Assembly: GCA_947165255.1 (NCBI GenBank)
Contig: CAMUZR010000005.1
Span: 95,157 to 159,156 of the forward strand
Direction of reading: 5' to 3'
Length of the DNA stretch: 64,000 nt
Origin: an uncultured Bacteroidales bacterium
GTDB taxonomy: Bacteria > Bacteroidota > Bacteroidia > Bacteroidales > P3
The notes under the pieces were generated by a model. It searched no databases. It was not told where the DNA came from and worked only from the letters and a program-made list of their open reading frames with translations. Shown piece by piece: positions 18,622 to 28,054 of the stretch (positions are counted from its first letter, which is position 1; each line of letters opens with the position of its first letter). The translations under genes and the position numbers were made by a program.

Positions 18622-20304
18622 ATGAGCGGTATTTATGGAAGTATACGTCGCTATTCTACATCAGTAGTGACTAAAAAAAGAGAACAACTTAACCATAGAG
18701 CACCTGTGAAGATTCTGGATCTTGAGACTAGGGAATTAGCAGTTGTTGTCGATGGTTCTTTCTACAACTTACAGAGTGAAAGTGTACTGTTAGAGCTTTA
18801 CAGTAAATATGGTGTTAATTGTCTTCACTATTTAAATGGCGATTTCGCATTTGTTTTATACGATCCCAGTGTTCATATTCTTTTTGGTGCAGTCGATCGG
18901 ATAGGGTCTAAACCATTATATTACTCATCGCAGGATGGTTTTGAATTTTGTTCCCAGTTGTTACCTTTGTGTGTTGGTAATAATTATTCTGTTGACACCT
19001 ATGCTCGTCAATGCTATTTCGCAATGCAGTATGTTCCTGCGCCTTTTTCAATCGTGAGTGAAATAAAGAAACTTGCAGCAGGAGAGTATTTTATATATGA
19101 TTTTATTGATGGAAGCCTGAAGACAAATAGTTATTGGGATTTATACGATAATACTTGTCAGTACAATGAACCAAAGAGTTTTGACGAGGCTGTCTCAATG
19201 TCAGAACTATTGATTGCTGACTCGGTAAGGTTGCGAATGCCGTCTGTAGCCCATCCGGCAGTGTTCCTTTCAGGAGGTATCGACTCTTCATTAATAGCAA
19301 AGTATGCCTATTCATATAATCCAGAATGTCGTGCATATTCGGTTTCTTTTAAAGAAGATTATTGGGATGAAAGTCATTATTCCTCAAAGGTGGCTGAAGT
19401 ACTGGGAATAGAGTACCACCAATTGTTATTTACTTATGACGATGCGTTAAGAATTATTCAGAGTCTACAGCATTATTATGATGAGCCAATAGGGGATGCA
19501 TCAGCATTGCCGACGTCATTTCTATGTGAAAAGGCATCAATAGATACATCGGCAGCTTTATGTGGAGATGGAGGTGACGAGACTTTTTTTGGATATCCGC
19601 GTTATCTCCGTTATGCTAGAAGACAAAATATATATAAGATACCTAAAACAATGCGCAGAATAGGAGCACTAATGTATGATTTATATGGGAAGCATCGAGA
19701 AGCTCTATCTTTGCGCATGAAAGATGTACAGACTCTCTATATCAACAGACGTAAATATTACCGGGCTGAGATTTTTGATGCCCTTCAGATTCAGCAATCG
19801 ATTGATCAGCGAAAGTATCTTTATGGAAATAAGGAGGTAGAAAGGGCATTTAATGATTTTGACATCAAGACTGTGCTTCCCTATGAATTATGCGTAAAAA
19901 TGGACAGAGCCTCAAATAGGGTTTCACTTGACACAAGGGCACCTTTGTTGGATTATCGGCTGATGGAATATTCACGCATAATACCGTCTAAATATTTATA
20001 TAAGAATGAATTGGGACAAAAGAGTATTTTGCGTTATATTTTGTACAAATCATTCCCTTCGGAATTATTCGAAAGGAAAAAAAGGGGTTTTGGTGTACCA
20101 ATTGATCAGTGGTTCCGTGGGGGACTTAAAGAATACATAGTTGATACGATCACCCCAGATACGGTAAAGTCGTTGCCTGAGTACGATGGTGCTAAATTAA
20201 TTCAAATGAGGGATGACCATATAAGTGGAAGTGTTGATTATGCACCTTTTCTTTGGATGGTTGTTAATTATATTGAGTGGAAGCGATTATTTGACTCTAT
20301 GTAG
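18622..20304 (+). CDS. Asparagine-synthase-like amidotransferase with a non-catalytic glutaminase domain
   Basis: The C-terminal ATP-pyrophosphatase domain is intact: the PP-loop SGGIDSS is at 217-223, with CGDGGDE and CVKMDRASN later, as in asparagine synthetase B. The N-terminal class II glutaminase domain is abnormal. The invariant Cys2 of MCGIxG is Ser in MSGIYG, the HRGPD motif is HRAPV, and the domain is shortened. The domain should therefore not hydrolyse glutamine. Capsule-locus homologues form amides on uronic acids or other acyl acceptors. This one may use ammonia or an external amine, as beta-lactam synthetase does. It follows a GT4 gene by 2 bases and precedes a 773-base decayed stretch. 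Confidence 0.85.
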   Translation: MSGIYGSIRRYSTSVVTKKREQLNHRAPVKILDLETRELAVVVDGSFYNLQSESVLLELYSKYGVNCLHYLNGDFAFVLYDPSVHILFGAVDRIGSKPLYYSSQDGFEFCSQLLPLCVGNNYSVDTYARQCYFAMQYVPAPFSIVSEIKKLAAGEYFIYDFIDGSLKTNSYWDLYDNTCQYNEPKSFDEAVSMSELLIADSVRLRMPSVAHPAVFLSGGIDSSLIAKYAYSYNPECRAYSVSFKEDYWDESHYSSKVAEVLGIEYHQLLFTYDDALRIIQSLQHYYDEPIGDASALPTSFLCEKASIDTSAALCGDGGDETFFGYPRYLRYARRQNIYKIPKTMRRIGALMYDLYGKHREALSLRMKDVQTLYINRRKYYRAEIFDALQIQQSIDQRKYLYGNKEVERAFNDFDIKTVLPYELCVKMDRASNRVSLDTRAPLLDYRLMEYSRIIPSKYLYKNELGQKSILRYILYKSFPSELFERKKRGFGVPIDQWFRGGLKEYIVDTITPDTVKSLPEYDGAKLIQMRDDHISGSVDYAPFLWMVVNYIEWKRLFDSM

Positions 20305-21077
20305 GTTGATTTTGATTAGAGTAAACCTATAACTACCTGATCTTTAGGTGGAGTTTGCCACTTGAAAAAAATGCTCTATTTGATATCGGTTCTTTAGAGG
20401 TTTGCAATTGGCTGGGCAGCCGAGTCCATCACATTGGCTAGGACATGATCACACGGCCTTGTTCTTTGTTCCAGTCGTTTTCTCCCGATATAGCTGTACT
20501 GCAAGTTGATCGTGCTTCTGACCACAAAAAATGATACTACCTGCTGTTTGAGGTATGGTTTTCCAGAGTTGTTTTTCCGTGGTAAACACTTAGAAAAAGT
20601 CTGCCACGTAATAACACGAATTATCAACATTAAATCACAAGTAATTGTTATCCATTGTCTGGTAGATTAATCGTATAGTTGTCTAAACGCACATCATCAG
20701 ATAACTAATGATAGACATAGAACAGAACTATTCGATGCACTAATGAAACAAGAAAGAGATGTTTTTTTCCTTGAAAACGTTTGACAGATTTTTGCTGGTT
20801 AAACTGATTGTCTTGTCAAAATGTCTTATGCCATAATGGATTGCTTGTCATGCCGTACTGAATCGCTTGACAGAGGTGGCGATAATAGATAGTGCAGATC
20901 CATCCCTGACTTTTTGGATGACGATGGCCTAAAGCATTAGCCACCCTCTATTAGGGTTTCATAGAGTATTCTGCGTGGCAAATCATTGAGAGGGGGGAAA
21001 AGGTATTAGTGTTGGTTTTTCTACTGTGGTTTGTCCCCATAAAATAGAAGAGTGCATATTATTATTAATAATTCAGA
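20305..21077. other. Gene-free stretch, probably decayed sequence
   Basis: About 770 bases hold no convincing gene. A 78-codon frame on the minus strand (20394-20630) matches no family I know and lacks a clear start context. A small hairpin (ACCCT-CTATT-AGGGT near 20951) is present. Base composition is less AT-rich than the flanking genes, and an inserted element or a lost operon gene is possible. No RNA gene or promoter box was recognised. Confidence 0.45.
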
Positions 21078-21566
21078 ATGTCAATTGTTGAGCAAAGAAC
21101 ACTAAAGTCAATTGTAAAGAGTATCTGGACTCACGCATTGTCAGATTTGGCAATGTTTACGTTCCCATACCCAGTAACCAACGCTGTTCATCGGCTAAGA
21201 GGTGTTAAGATAGGGAAACATTGCCATATTTCGCGTGGAGTACTTCTTGACGACCACAATCCAGAGTTAATAGAGATTGGTAATGGCGTGTATATCACAT
21301 ATGGAGTTAAAATAATATGTCATAAACGAGACATGTCATATTATGATCCTCCGATGGATGGAAAAAGCTGGCCATTTAAAGAGTCAAAAGTTGTACTGGA
21401 GGATGACTGCCATATAGGTATAAGTACAATTATTATGCCAGGTGTTACAATTGGAAAAGGAGCTATTGTTGGTGCTGGTAGTTTGGTTACACACGACATT
21501 CCTCCATATTGTTTGGCAGTGGGATCACCTGCTAAAGTAGTAAAGCAATTTACCGTGAATGTATGA
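21078..21566 (+). CDS. Left-handed beta-helix acyltransferase
   Basis: Residues 45-155 contain hexapeptide-repeat turns ([45 protein letters not shown]) ending in [12 protein letters not shown], the usual C-terminus of LbH acetyltransferases acting on sugars in O-antigen and capsule loci. It is 162 residues, a typical size. The stop overlaps the next start by four bases (ATGA), so it is coupled to the DUF354 protein. The O- or N-acetyl acceptor is unknown. It is the first gene after the decayed stretch. Confidence 0.85.
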   Translation: MSIVEQRTLKSIVKSIWTHALSDLAMFTFPYPVTNAVHRLRGVKIGKHCHISRGVLLDDHNPELIEIGNGVYITYGVKIICHKRDMSYYDPPMDGKSWPFKESKVVLEDDCHIGISTIIMPGVTIGKGAIVGAGSLVTHDIPPYCLAVGSPAKVVKQFTVNV

Positions 21567-22585
21567 AATATATTTTTGAATTAAACCATCCGAAGCATTA
21601 TTATCAGTTTAAAGAAGTAATGCAAAGAATAAGTAAGGATGGCCATGAGATTCTTATATTAGCTCGTGATAAAGATGTATTGTTAAACGTACTTAAGGAA
21701 GAAGGCGTTTCATATACAATCTTTGGAAAGCATCATAAGACAATGGTTTCTAAGATTCTTGGTGCAATACCTCTGATTATTTCCTACCTTTCAATTGCCC
21801 GGAAGTATAAACCAGACGTCATTGTATCTAAAGGTTCTTGGTATGGAACTTTCACGGCCAAACTTATACATAAAACATCAATTATTTTCCTTGACTCTGA
21901 AGTGGTTGAGTTGAATAATAAGTTTGTAGTACCCATGTGCTCTCGAGTGATAACTCCAGGTAACTTTAAATTAGATTTTGGTAAGAAACATTTTAAAGTT
22001 AATGGTCTTTTTGAAGATTGTTACCTTTCACCACAGGTTTACCAACCAAATTATAGTGTAATTGAAAAATACGGATTGCGACAACCATATGCCGTTGTCC
22101 GATTTGTGGGCTGGTTCGCTAATCATGATGTAGGCAAGAAGGGTTTTAGCATTGAAGAAAAAATTAAATTAGTAGAGAGTATTGCACAAAAAATGACGGT
22201 TTATATTTCCTCTGAGAAAGAACTACCTAAAGAGCTTATTTCCTATAAACTACCCACTCCTGCATCTGCGATTCATGATGTGCTGAGTTTCGCAGATTTA
22301 TATGTGGGTGATTCACAGACGATGGCCGCGGAAGCTTCCCTACTAGGGACTCCTGCTATTCGTTCTAATTCATTTGTGGGACAGAATGACATGTCTAACT
22401 TTATCATGCTGCAGGAGAAGTATGGTCTTCTTTATAATGTAGCAGAGCCAACAGATGCAATAGAGCTGGCAATTAATATGTCATCGAATAGCAGAAAAAA
22501 AGAATGGATAGAGAAGCGTAATAATTATTATACAGAGATTGGTGATTGCAATGCGCAAATAGTTGAATTATTAGAGAAAAACTAG
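21563..22585 (+). CDS. DUF354 family GT-B-fold protein
   Basis: The N-terminal [19 protein letters not shown] and the central [32 protein letters not shown] and [21 protein letters not shown] fit the DUF354 family. Its fold resembles UDP-GlcNAc 2-epimerase and GT-B enzymes. Members are common in archaeal and bacterial surface-polysaccharide clusters and are presumed glycosyltransferases. It overlaps the acyltransferase start and is followed after 8 bases by a NodB-like gene. This DUF354-deacetylase pairing recurs in other clusters, which suggests one modification step. Confidence 0.75.
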   Translation: MKYIFELNHPKHYYQFKEVMQRISKDGHEILILARDKDVLLNVLKEEGVSYTIFGKHHKTMVSKILGAIPLIISYLSIARKYKPDVIVSKGSWYGTFTAKLIHKTSIIFLDSEVVELNNKFVVPMCSRVITPGNFKLDFGKKHFKVNGLFEDCYLSPQVYQPNYSVIEKYGLRQPYAVVRFVGWFANHDVGKKGFSIEEKIKLVESIAQKMTVYISSEKELPKELISYKLPTPASAIHDVLSFADLYVGDSQTMAAEASLLGTPAIRSNSFVGQNDMSNFIMLQEKYGLLYNVAEPTDAIELAINMSSNSRKKEWIEKRNNYYTEIGDCNAQIVELLEKN

Positions 22586-22593
22586 CCATTAAT

Positions 22594-23358
22594 ATGGATT
22601 TCACGATTGAAAAATATTCTGAACTCATTGCTGCTTTGAGGAGTAGCGGACTGGATTTCCAACTAAGGCACGATGTTGATAGTGCTCCCTATAATTCTTT
22701 GCGTACAGCCCAGATAGAGTCTCAATTGAATCTGAAGGCCACTTATTATTTTCGGATGGTTCCAGAAAGTTACAATGAAGAGATTATTAAGGAAATTCAT
22801 TCTTTGAAACACGAAATAGGTTATCACTATGAATCTTTGACTACTTGTAAAGGTGATATTGATGCAGCATATCAGGATTTTTGTGTCAACTTAGAGAAGA
22901 TGCGTCAGTTGGTTCCAATACAAAGTATCTGTATGCATGGTTCTCCGAGGAGCCGATGGGATAGCAAAGAAATATGGAAAAAGTATGATTATCATCAGTT
23001 AGGTATTATGTATGAACCATATTTTGACACGGATTTCTCAAAAACAATATATCTAACCGATACAGGACGACGTTGGGATGGGTATCGTGTTAGTGTAAGA
23101 GACAAGATTCCTAGATACCAAGAAAAATGGGAATCAGAGGGTTTGGTTTTCCATTCCACTGATGATATAATCAGCCAGTTGAATGATAATGAATCTTTAC
23201 TTAACAGGTCAGGATATGGGATACTAATGACAACACATCCCCAACGATGGAATCGCTTTGGTTTCCGATATATGAGTGAGTATTGTTCGCAGACAATAAA
23301 AAACCAGATTAAACGAGTTGTTGTTAATAGTCAATTTAATAATAGTGCTGAACAATAA
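22594..23358 (+). CDS. Polysaccharide deacetylase-like protein (divergent NodB)
   Basis: The motif HDVD (26-29) after the first strand, YHYESLTT and a later SICMHGSPRS fit a divergent NodB/CE4-like barrel of the type often placed beside DUF354 genes. The second Asp of the HDVD motif and histidines in GYHYE are candidate metal ligands. There is no signal peptide, so a cytoplasmic site is expected. The protein is 254 residues. The function as a deacetylase is inferred from fold-level resemblance only. It precedes the Wza-like gene by 42 bases. Confidence 0.65.
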   Translation: MDFTIEKYSELIAALRSSGLDFQLRHDVDSAPYNSLRTAQIESQLNLKATYYFRMVPESYNEEIIKEIHSLKHEIGYHYESLTTCKGDIDAAYQDFCVNLEKMRQLVPIQSICMHGSPRSRWDSKEIWKKYDYHQLGIMYEPYFDTDFSKTIYLTDTGRRWDGYRVSVRDKIPRYQEKWESEGLVFHSTDDIISQLNDNESLLNRSGYGILMTTHPQRWNRFGFRYMSEYCSQTIKNQIKRVVVNSQFNNSAEQ

Positions 23359-23400
23359 ACTGCCAATTTGCTCGTTAATAAATCAATAATTACTTATATT

Positions 23401-24177
23401 ATGAAAGTAACAACGTATAGATCATTATTAATTGCGTTAATTGCATTGGCTGGGCTAACTTCTTGTATTACACCCAGACAAGTGAACTATTTGCAGGATA
23501 TGCACCATGGTAGTCAGATTGAATTAGAGAATAAATTCCAAGCCACAATCTGTCCTTATGATGAACTTAATATTTTTGTTTTTTCTTCAGACGAAATGTT
23601 GGCAAGACCGTTTAATATCGGAGGAGGGATTACCAACATGGGGTTAGCTGGCCGACAAGGGGATTATCTTGTAGATGTAAATGGTAATATCCAGTTTCCT
23701 GTCATTGGAGAAATACAGGTGTCAGGTATGACACGATTAGAACTACAAGACACGCTTACTGCCCTGCTTAAAACAGGCGGATATTTGTCTGATGCTGTGG
23801 TCATGGTGCGTTTTGCAAATTTTAAAATATTTTTCTTGGGGGCAGAAGGTGGAAAGGTGATAACCATCAGTAACGAGAGATGTACTTTTTTAGAAGCATT
23901 AGCCTTAAGTGGAGATTTGAGCCTGTATACAAGTCGTGATAAAATCGCAGTAATGAGGGAGGTCGATGGGAAGATGGTCATGAGATACCTAGACCCTCGT
24001 TCCTCCTCAGTTTTTCAAGACCCGTTCTTTATGCTTCAGCAAAATGACTTCATCATCACTCAGAAGTATAATAAGGCAACGCCTCGTACTGAGGCAGGCC
24101 AGCTAGTATCATGGTTGTCTATTGGCTTATCTGTTTTGACATTCTCGACCACAATTATCTCATTGTTTAAAAAATAA
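23401..24177 (+). CDS. wza: Outer-membrane polysaccharide export lipoprotein (OPX, Wza-like), first copy
   Basis: The protein has a lipoprotein signal with LTSC (Cys22), a Poly_export region (DELNIFVFSSDEML, then GDYLVDVNGNIQFPVIGEI) and a SLBB-like segment (FFLGAEGGKVI), with a C-terminal hydrophobic stretch. OPX proteins form the outer-membrane channel for capsule. The frame opens at TTG 23368, but ATG 23401 gives a correct signal peptide. It is followed after 5 bases by the Wzc-like kinase, the usual partner. A second copy lies at 49377-50216. Confidence 0.9.
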   Translation: MKVTTYRSLLIALIALAGLTSCITPRQVNYLQDMHHGSQIELENKFQATICPYDELNIFVFSSDEMLARPFNIGGGITNMGLAGRQGDYLVDVNGNIQFPVIGEIQVSGMTRLELQDTLTALLKTGGYLSDAVVMVRFANFKIFFLGAEGGKVITISNERCTFLEALALSGDLSLYTSRDKIAVMREVDGKMVMRYLDPRSSSVFQDPFFMLQQNDFIITQKYNKATPRTEAGQLVSWLSIGLSVLTFSTTIISLFKK

Positions 24178-24182
24178 TTATT

Positions 24183-26696
24183 ATGAGCAATAACCTTCCC
24201 AATAATAATACAGGTACAGAGCCGAAAGGAAATGGCCAGACCCTCTCTTTTTTGGATGAAAATCAAGCGATTAGTTTTCGTGTAAAGGATTTAGTTTTTC
24301 TCCTTCTGAGGAATATCCATTGGCTGATTATCTTCGCGATTTTAGGCGGTTTTATAATGAACTTCTACTCTCGTCGTCAGGAGAAGGTCTATGAAAGCCA
24401 CGCGAATATTCTCATTCGAAATGGAAATGAAGTAGGCGTGAGCGATTCGGATACAAGAGAGCTGTCTGTTAGAACTGCATTAGGATTACAGTCGTTCTAT
24501 ACCTCTACTATAAATAATGAAATGATGATTCTTACGTCGAAATCATCTCTGCAACGTGTAGTAGAAGAATTGAATTTGGATGTAGTCTATAGTACAGAAA
24601 CTGATATCCTTAAGAAACAGAAAAATCTTTATGGAGTTTCTCCTGTTGTTTTGGAATATAATGAGGTTGATTTTATTAGACCAAATCAACTTAGATTGAA
24701 AATAGTTGATGAAAAACATGTATTAGTTAAACAGCCAGGTCATCATATGCTGTATGTTCCATTAGATAAGCCTGTGATAACTTCTATGGGTAAATTCTTA
24801 GTTCATAAAACATGGGCTTTTGATGAGAACTCAATTGGGCGTGAAATATCAGTTTCTTTTAATGACCCAGAGGCTACTGCTAATTTCTACCGTTCAAAAA
24901 TTAACGCAGTTCGTGATAATGATAAGAATACGATAGTAAATATTTCAATGAGGGATAATTCCCCTCAACGCTGTGCCGATGTGATTAATACACTGATTCA
25001 AGTATATAACGAAGGCGCGGTGTATGATAAAAAACGCATTATTAATGAGACTTATAATTTTATTAATGACCGTATTAATAGTATCAGTGTGGACTTAGGC
25101 GCACAAGAATCGGCGGTAGCAAATTATCGTAGCAGCAATGATGTGCTCAGTTCATCGGCAATTGGGGAAAATTACGTTTCCACAAGTGTGGCTTCTGCGA
25201 ATGAGGCTGTGAGGCTTCAGGATGAAATTGGAATGGCTAGGATACTTTTGAATAATATAAAAGCCAGTGACGGATCCCAGGTTGTTCCAATTGGGACTAT
25301 TTCGAATTCTGCTGTAGCTTCATATCTATCTGATTATAATAGTCATGCTCAAGAAGTCTTTCGTTATAAGGAAATGGGTGCAGTGAATAATCCTATTGCA
25401 TCGCAGGCCATAGAACATCAAAAACAGCAGCGTGCAGATCTGATTAGTATGACAGAAGGATATATTTCTTCCTTAGAACAGCGTATAATAAATGAACGAA
25501 ACATTGCTAACACAGCCTCGTCTAAGGTACGCGCAGTTCCTCTAAAACAGATTTATCTCGAAGGTTTGGAGCGAAACCAAAAAATAAAGGAAGAATTGTA
25601 CGTTACCCTTCTTACTCGTCGTGAAGAATTGATGATTAGTCAGCCTTCATTAGAAGGGAATGCAAAAGTGATAGATAATGCTCGCCCCAATATGAGCCCT
25701 ATTTCACCTAATATTACCAAGAATACATTTGTAGGGATATTAATTGGGTTGCTAATTCCGATAGCTTTCTATCTCTTAAAGAAACTTTTTGACACGCAGG
25801 TAAAGACTTATGCGGATGTGGAGAAATCAACAACTATACCTTTCCTCTGCGAGATTCCTTCTCTTGAAGAAAACGAAAACCGTAATATAGTCATTACAGA
25901 TCAAGAACACGGGGGCGTTGCTGAATCATTCCGTCTGTTGCGAGCAAAGACAGAATTTTTAAGTGGGGAGCCGGACAAAGCGAAGGTGCTGCTTTTTTCC
26001 TCGTTACTTCCTGCTTCGGGTAAGACGTTTGTGTCCAGTAATCTTGCTGCGAGTATTGGTCTGGCAGGAAGAAAGGTTCTTTTGATGGATTTGGACTTAC
26101 GAAAAGGGTCGTTAACACATAAATTCTATTCACGCAAGAATCCTGGTATCGTGAATTATCTAACCAAGAAGGATAATAATATAGACAAACTTATTCAGCA
26201 TGATGTAATAGCACCGGGAGTAGATGCCTTATTCTCAGGCCCAATACCTCCAAATCCAGCCGAACTACTAGGAACGGAATTGTTTGTTCATCTTTTTGAT
26301 TATTTGAGAAGCAAGTATGAATACATTATCATAGATGCTGCCCCTGCGGGTATGGTTGTAGACACTGATATTATTAAGCAAATAGCAGATCATACTTGTT
26401 TTGTGATCCGAGCCCGCAAGTTTGACAAACGAATGTTATTAGACATTGAACGATTGTATCAAGATAAGGCTTTCCCTAGTATGTGTCTTATTCTGAACGA
26501 TGTTAAGTATGACAAGCAACCGCTATATGGTCGCCAGTACGGTTATGGATACGGTTATGGATACGGCTATGGCTATGGTTATGGATACGGCTATGGTTAT
26601 GGTGTAGATCTGACTGATGACAATATCGTAGAGCATTCAACTCATGAGAAGAATAAAAAAACTTCGAAAAGACAGTTCTTTCATAAAAAGAAGTAA
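24183..26696 (+). CDS. wzc: Polysaccharide co-polymerase/tyrosine autokinase (Wzc-like), first copy
   Basis: An N-terminal membrane segment (LLLRNIHWLIIFAILGGFI) opens a Wzz/PCP periplasmic domain with coiled-coil character, followed by the second membrane segment near residues 515-540. The cytoplasmic BY-kinase domain has Walker A SGKT (612-615), Walker A' MDLDLRKGS and Walker B IIIDAAPAG. The C-terminal tyrosine cluster is a run of eleven Tyr-Gly pairs rather than scattered tyrosines. The kinase tail would control chain assembly or export by phosphorylation. The protein pairs with the OPX lipoprotein upstream, and the PLP aminotransferase follows 44 bases later. Confidence 0.92.
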   Translation: MSNNLPNNNTGTEPKGNGQTLSFLDENQAISFRVKDLVFLLLRNIHWLIIFAILGGFIMNFYSRRQEKVYESHANILIRNGNEVGVSDSDTRELSVRTALGLQSFYTSTINNEMMILTSKSSLQRVVEELNLDVVYSTETDILKKQKNLYGVSPVVLEYNEVDFIRPNQLRLKIVDEKHVLVKQPGHHMLYVPLDKPVITSMGKFLVHKTWAFDENSIGREISVSFNDPEATANFYRSKINAVRDNDKNTIVNISMRDNSPQRCADVINTLIQVYNEGAVYDKKRIINETYNFINDRINSISVDLGAQESAVANYRSSNDVLSSSAIGENYVSTSVASANEAVRLQDEIGMARILLNNIKASDGSQVVPIGTISNSAVASYLSDYNSHAQEVFRYKEMGAVNNPIASQAIEHQKQQRADLISMTEGYISSLEQRIINERNIANTASSKVRAVPLKQIYLEGLERNQKIKEELYVTLLTRREELMISQPSLEGNAKVIDNARPNMSPISPNITKNTFVGILIGLLIPIAFYLLKKLFDTQVKTYADVEKSTTIPFLCEIPSLEENENRNIVITDQEHGGVAESFRLLRAKTEFLSGEPDKAKVLLFSSLLPASGKTFVSSNLAASIGLAGRKVLLMDLDLRKGSLTHKFYSRKNPGIVNYLTKKDNNIDKLIQHDVIAPGVDALFSGPIPPNPAELLGTELFVHLFDYLRSKYEYIIIDAAPAGMVVDTDIIKQIADHTCFVIRARKFDKRMLLDIERLYQDKAFPSMCLILNDVKYDKQPLYGRQYGYGYGYGYGYGYGYGYGYGYGVDLTDDNIVEHSTHEKNKKTSKRQFFHKKK
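26538..26603 (+). repeat. In-frame tandem repeat encoding (Tyr-Gly)11 in the first Wzc-like protein
   Basis: Eleven consecutive TAY-GGN codon pairs (66 bases) encode alternating Tyr and Gly at the kinase tail. The third codon positions vary among T, C and A, so the run is not a perfect microsatellite, yet unequal recombination or slippage in 6-base steps could still change tyrosine number. Confidence 0.95.
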
Positions 26697-26740
26697 ATTG
26701 AGTAAACTGTTTTAATAAAAAAGTATTCGAGGCTTAAGGT

Positions 26741-27847
26741 ATGTCAAGTCAGATAACAGTAACCTCACCCCTTCTCCCAGACTTTGACAATTTCTCTGAA
26801 GTTCTGAAAGAAGTGTGGGCTAGTAAATGGATTACAAATAATGGACAGTTCCATCAAAAACTTGAGGCAGCACTGAGTGAATACCTAAAAGTCCCATACA
26901 TCAGTCTGTTTACCAACGGAACGCTTCCTCTCTTGACATCATTGCAGGCCTTACGAATTAGTGGAGAGGTGATAACCACCCCCTATAGTTTCGTCGCAAC
27001 CACGCATAGTCTCTGGTGGAATGGTATCAAACCAGTATTTGTTGACATTGACCCCACCAATTGTGGAATGGATCCAGATTGTATTGAAGCTGCCATCACA
27101 CCCAATACTACTGCCATTTTGCCTGTCCATTGTTATGGCAATCCTTGTGATGTGGATCGAATACAGTCGATTGCAGACAAATATGGTCTCAAGGTTATTT
27201 ATGATGCCGCTCATGCTTTTGGAGTTGAGATCAATGGAAAATCAATTCTTGAATATGGCGACCTTTCAACTCTGAGTTTCCATGCCACCAAGGTATTTAC
27301 AACCATCGAAGGCGGGGCAATGGTTATGCATGATGAGGCGACAAAGCAAAGAATTGATTATTTGAAAAACTTTGGTTTCGAAAGCGAAACAGAAGTGATA
27401 GCGCCAGGTATAAATAGCAAAATGGATGAAGTCCGTGCGGTATTTGGGCTTCTAAACCTTCAGCAAATCGATGCTGCAATAGAGGCAAGGCATAAAGTCG
27501 CGCTCAAGTATCGAGCCACCTTGCGTGATGTAAAAGGGATTCGTTTTTTTGAAGACATGCAGGGGGTAAAGCATAATTATAGTTATTTCCCTATATTCGT
27601 TAATGTGGATGAATATGGCATGACCCGAGACGAACTATATTCCAAGATGAAAGCAAGTGGGGTTTTCGGACGACGCTATTTCTATCCACTCATCAGTTCG
27701 TTCAGTACATATCGGGGCTTACCTAGTGCTGCTCCGGAAAACCTACCTAATGCCACTCGCATTGCAGATGAAGTGATATGCCTTCCAATGCATCATCTAC
27801 TGACAGAGGAGGACACTGATCGTATTCTAGGGCTAATTGTAAAGTAA
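26741..27847 (+). CDS. DegT/DnrJ/EryC1/StrS-family sugar aminotransferase (VioA-like)
   Basis: This is a fold-type I PLP enzyme with Lys184 in SFHATKVF as the internal aldimine lysine and Asp155 in YDAAHAF for the pyridine nitrogen. The stretches TTPYSFVATTHSLWWNGI and LPVHCYGNPCDVD match enzymes that aminate dTDP-4-keto-6-deoxyglucose at C4 (VioA type), though C3-aminating relatives exist. Its substrate would come from RmlA and RmlB; RmlA is in the second cluster here, RmlB is not in the window. It is the last gene of the first locus and is followed by a terminator. Confidence 0.8.
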   Translation: MSSQITVTSPLLPDFDNFSEVLKEVWASKWITNNGQFHQKLEAALSEYLKVPYISLFTNGTLPLLTSLQALRISGEVITTPYSFVATTHSLWWNGIKPVFVDIDPTNCGMDPDCIEAAITPNTTAILPVHCYGNPCDVDRIQSIADKYGLKVIYDAAHAFGVEINGKSILEYGDLSTLSFHATKVFTTIEGGAMVMHDEATKQRIDYLKNFGFESETEVIAPGINSKMDEVRAVFGLLNLQQIDAAIEARHKVALKYRATLRDVKGIRFFEDMQGVKHNYSYFPIFVNVDEYGMTRDELYSKMKASGVFGRRYFYPLISSFSTYRGLPSAAPENLPNATRIADEVICLPMHHLLTEEDTDRILGLIVK

Positions 27848-27874
27848 GAAAGTACTGATATCGTATTACCAGAG

Positions 27875-27907
27875 AAGCGATTGCTGTAATTGGGCAGTCG
27901 CTTTTTT
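27875..27907 (+). terminator. Rho-independent terminator closing the first polysaccharide locus
   Basis: AAGCGATTGC (27875-27884) pairs with GCAGTCGCTT (27894-27903) with one G-T pair around a 9-nt loop, and a T run extends to 27907. It marks the end of the locus that begins at the promoter near 1.1 kb. Confidence 0.85.
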
Positions 27908-28008
27908 GTTATCATGATAATACCCCCTAGTGTATTGTAAGCGTGAGTTCGGGATAACTTTGTTAATAACTTTATCAGAAAAAGAGAAGGTAATCACAAG
28001 AAAATTCG

Positions 28009-28016
28009 TATCTTTG
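28009..28016 (+). promoter_or_regulatory. Probable -7 box (TATCTTTG) of an interrupted gene
   Basis: TATCTTTG fits the Bacteroidetes -7 consensus; no good -33 TTTG lies at the right distance. It is placed about 39 bases upstream of ATG 28055. Confidence 0.4.
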
Positions 28017-28054
28017 TAGTTGTAAATCAAAATAATAATAAAGATACAATCCTT

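Noticed and set aside
20394..20630. A 78-codon minus-strand frame in the decayed stretch
   Set aside because: No recognisable domain or start context; likely noise.
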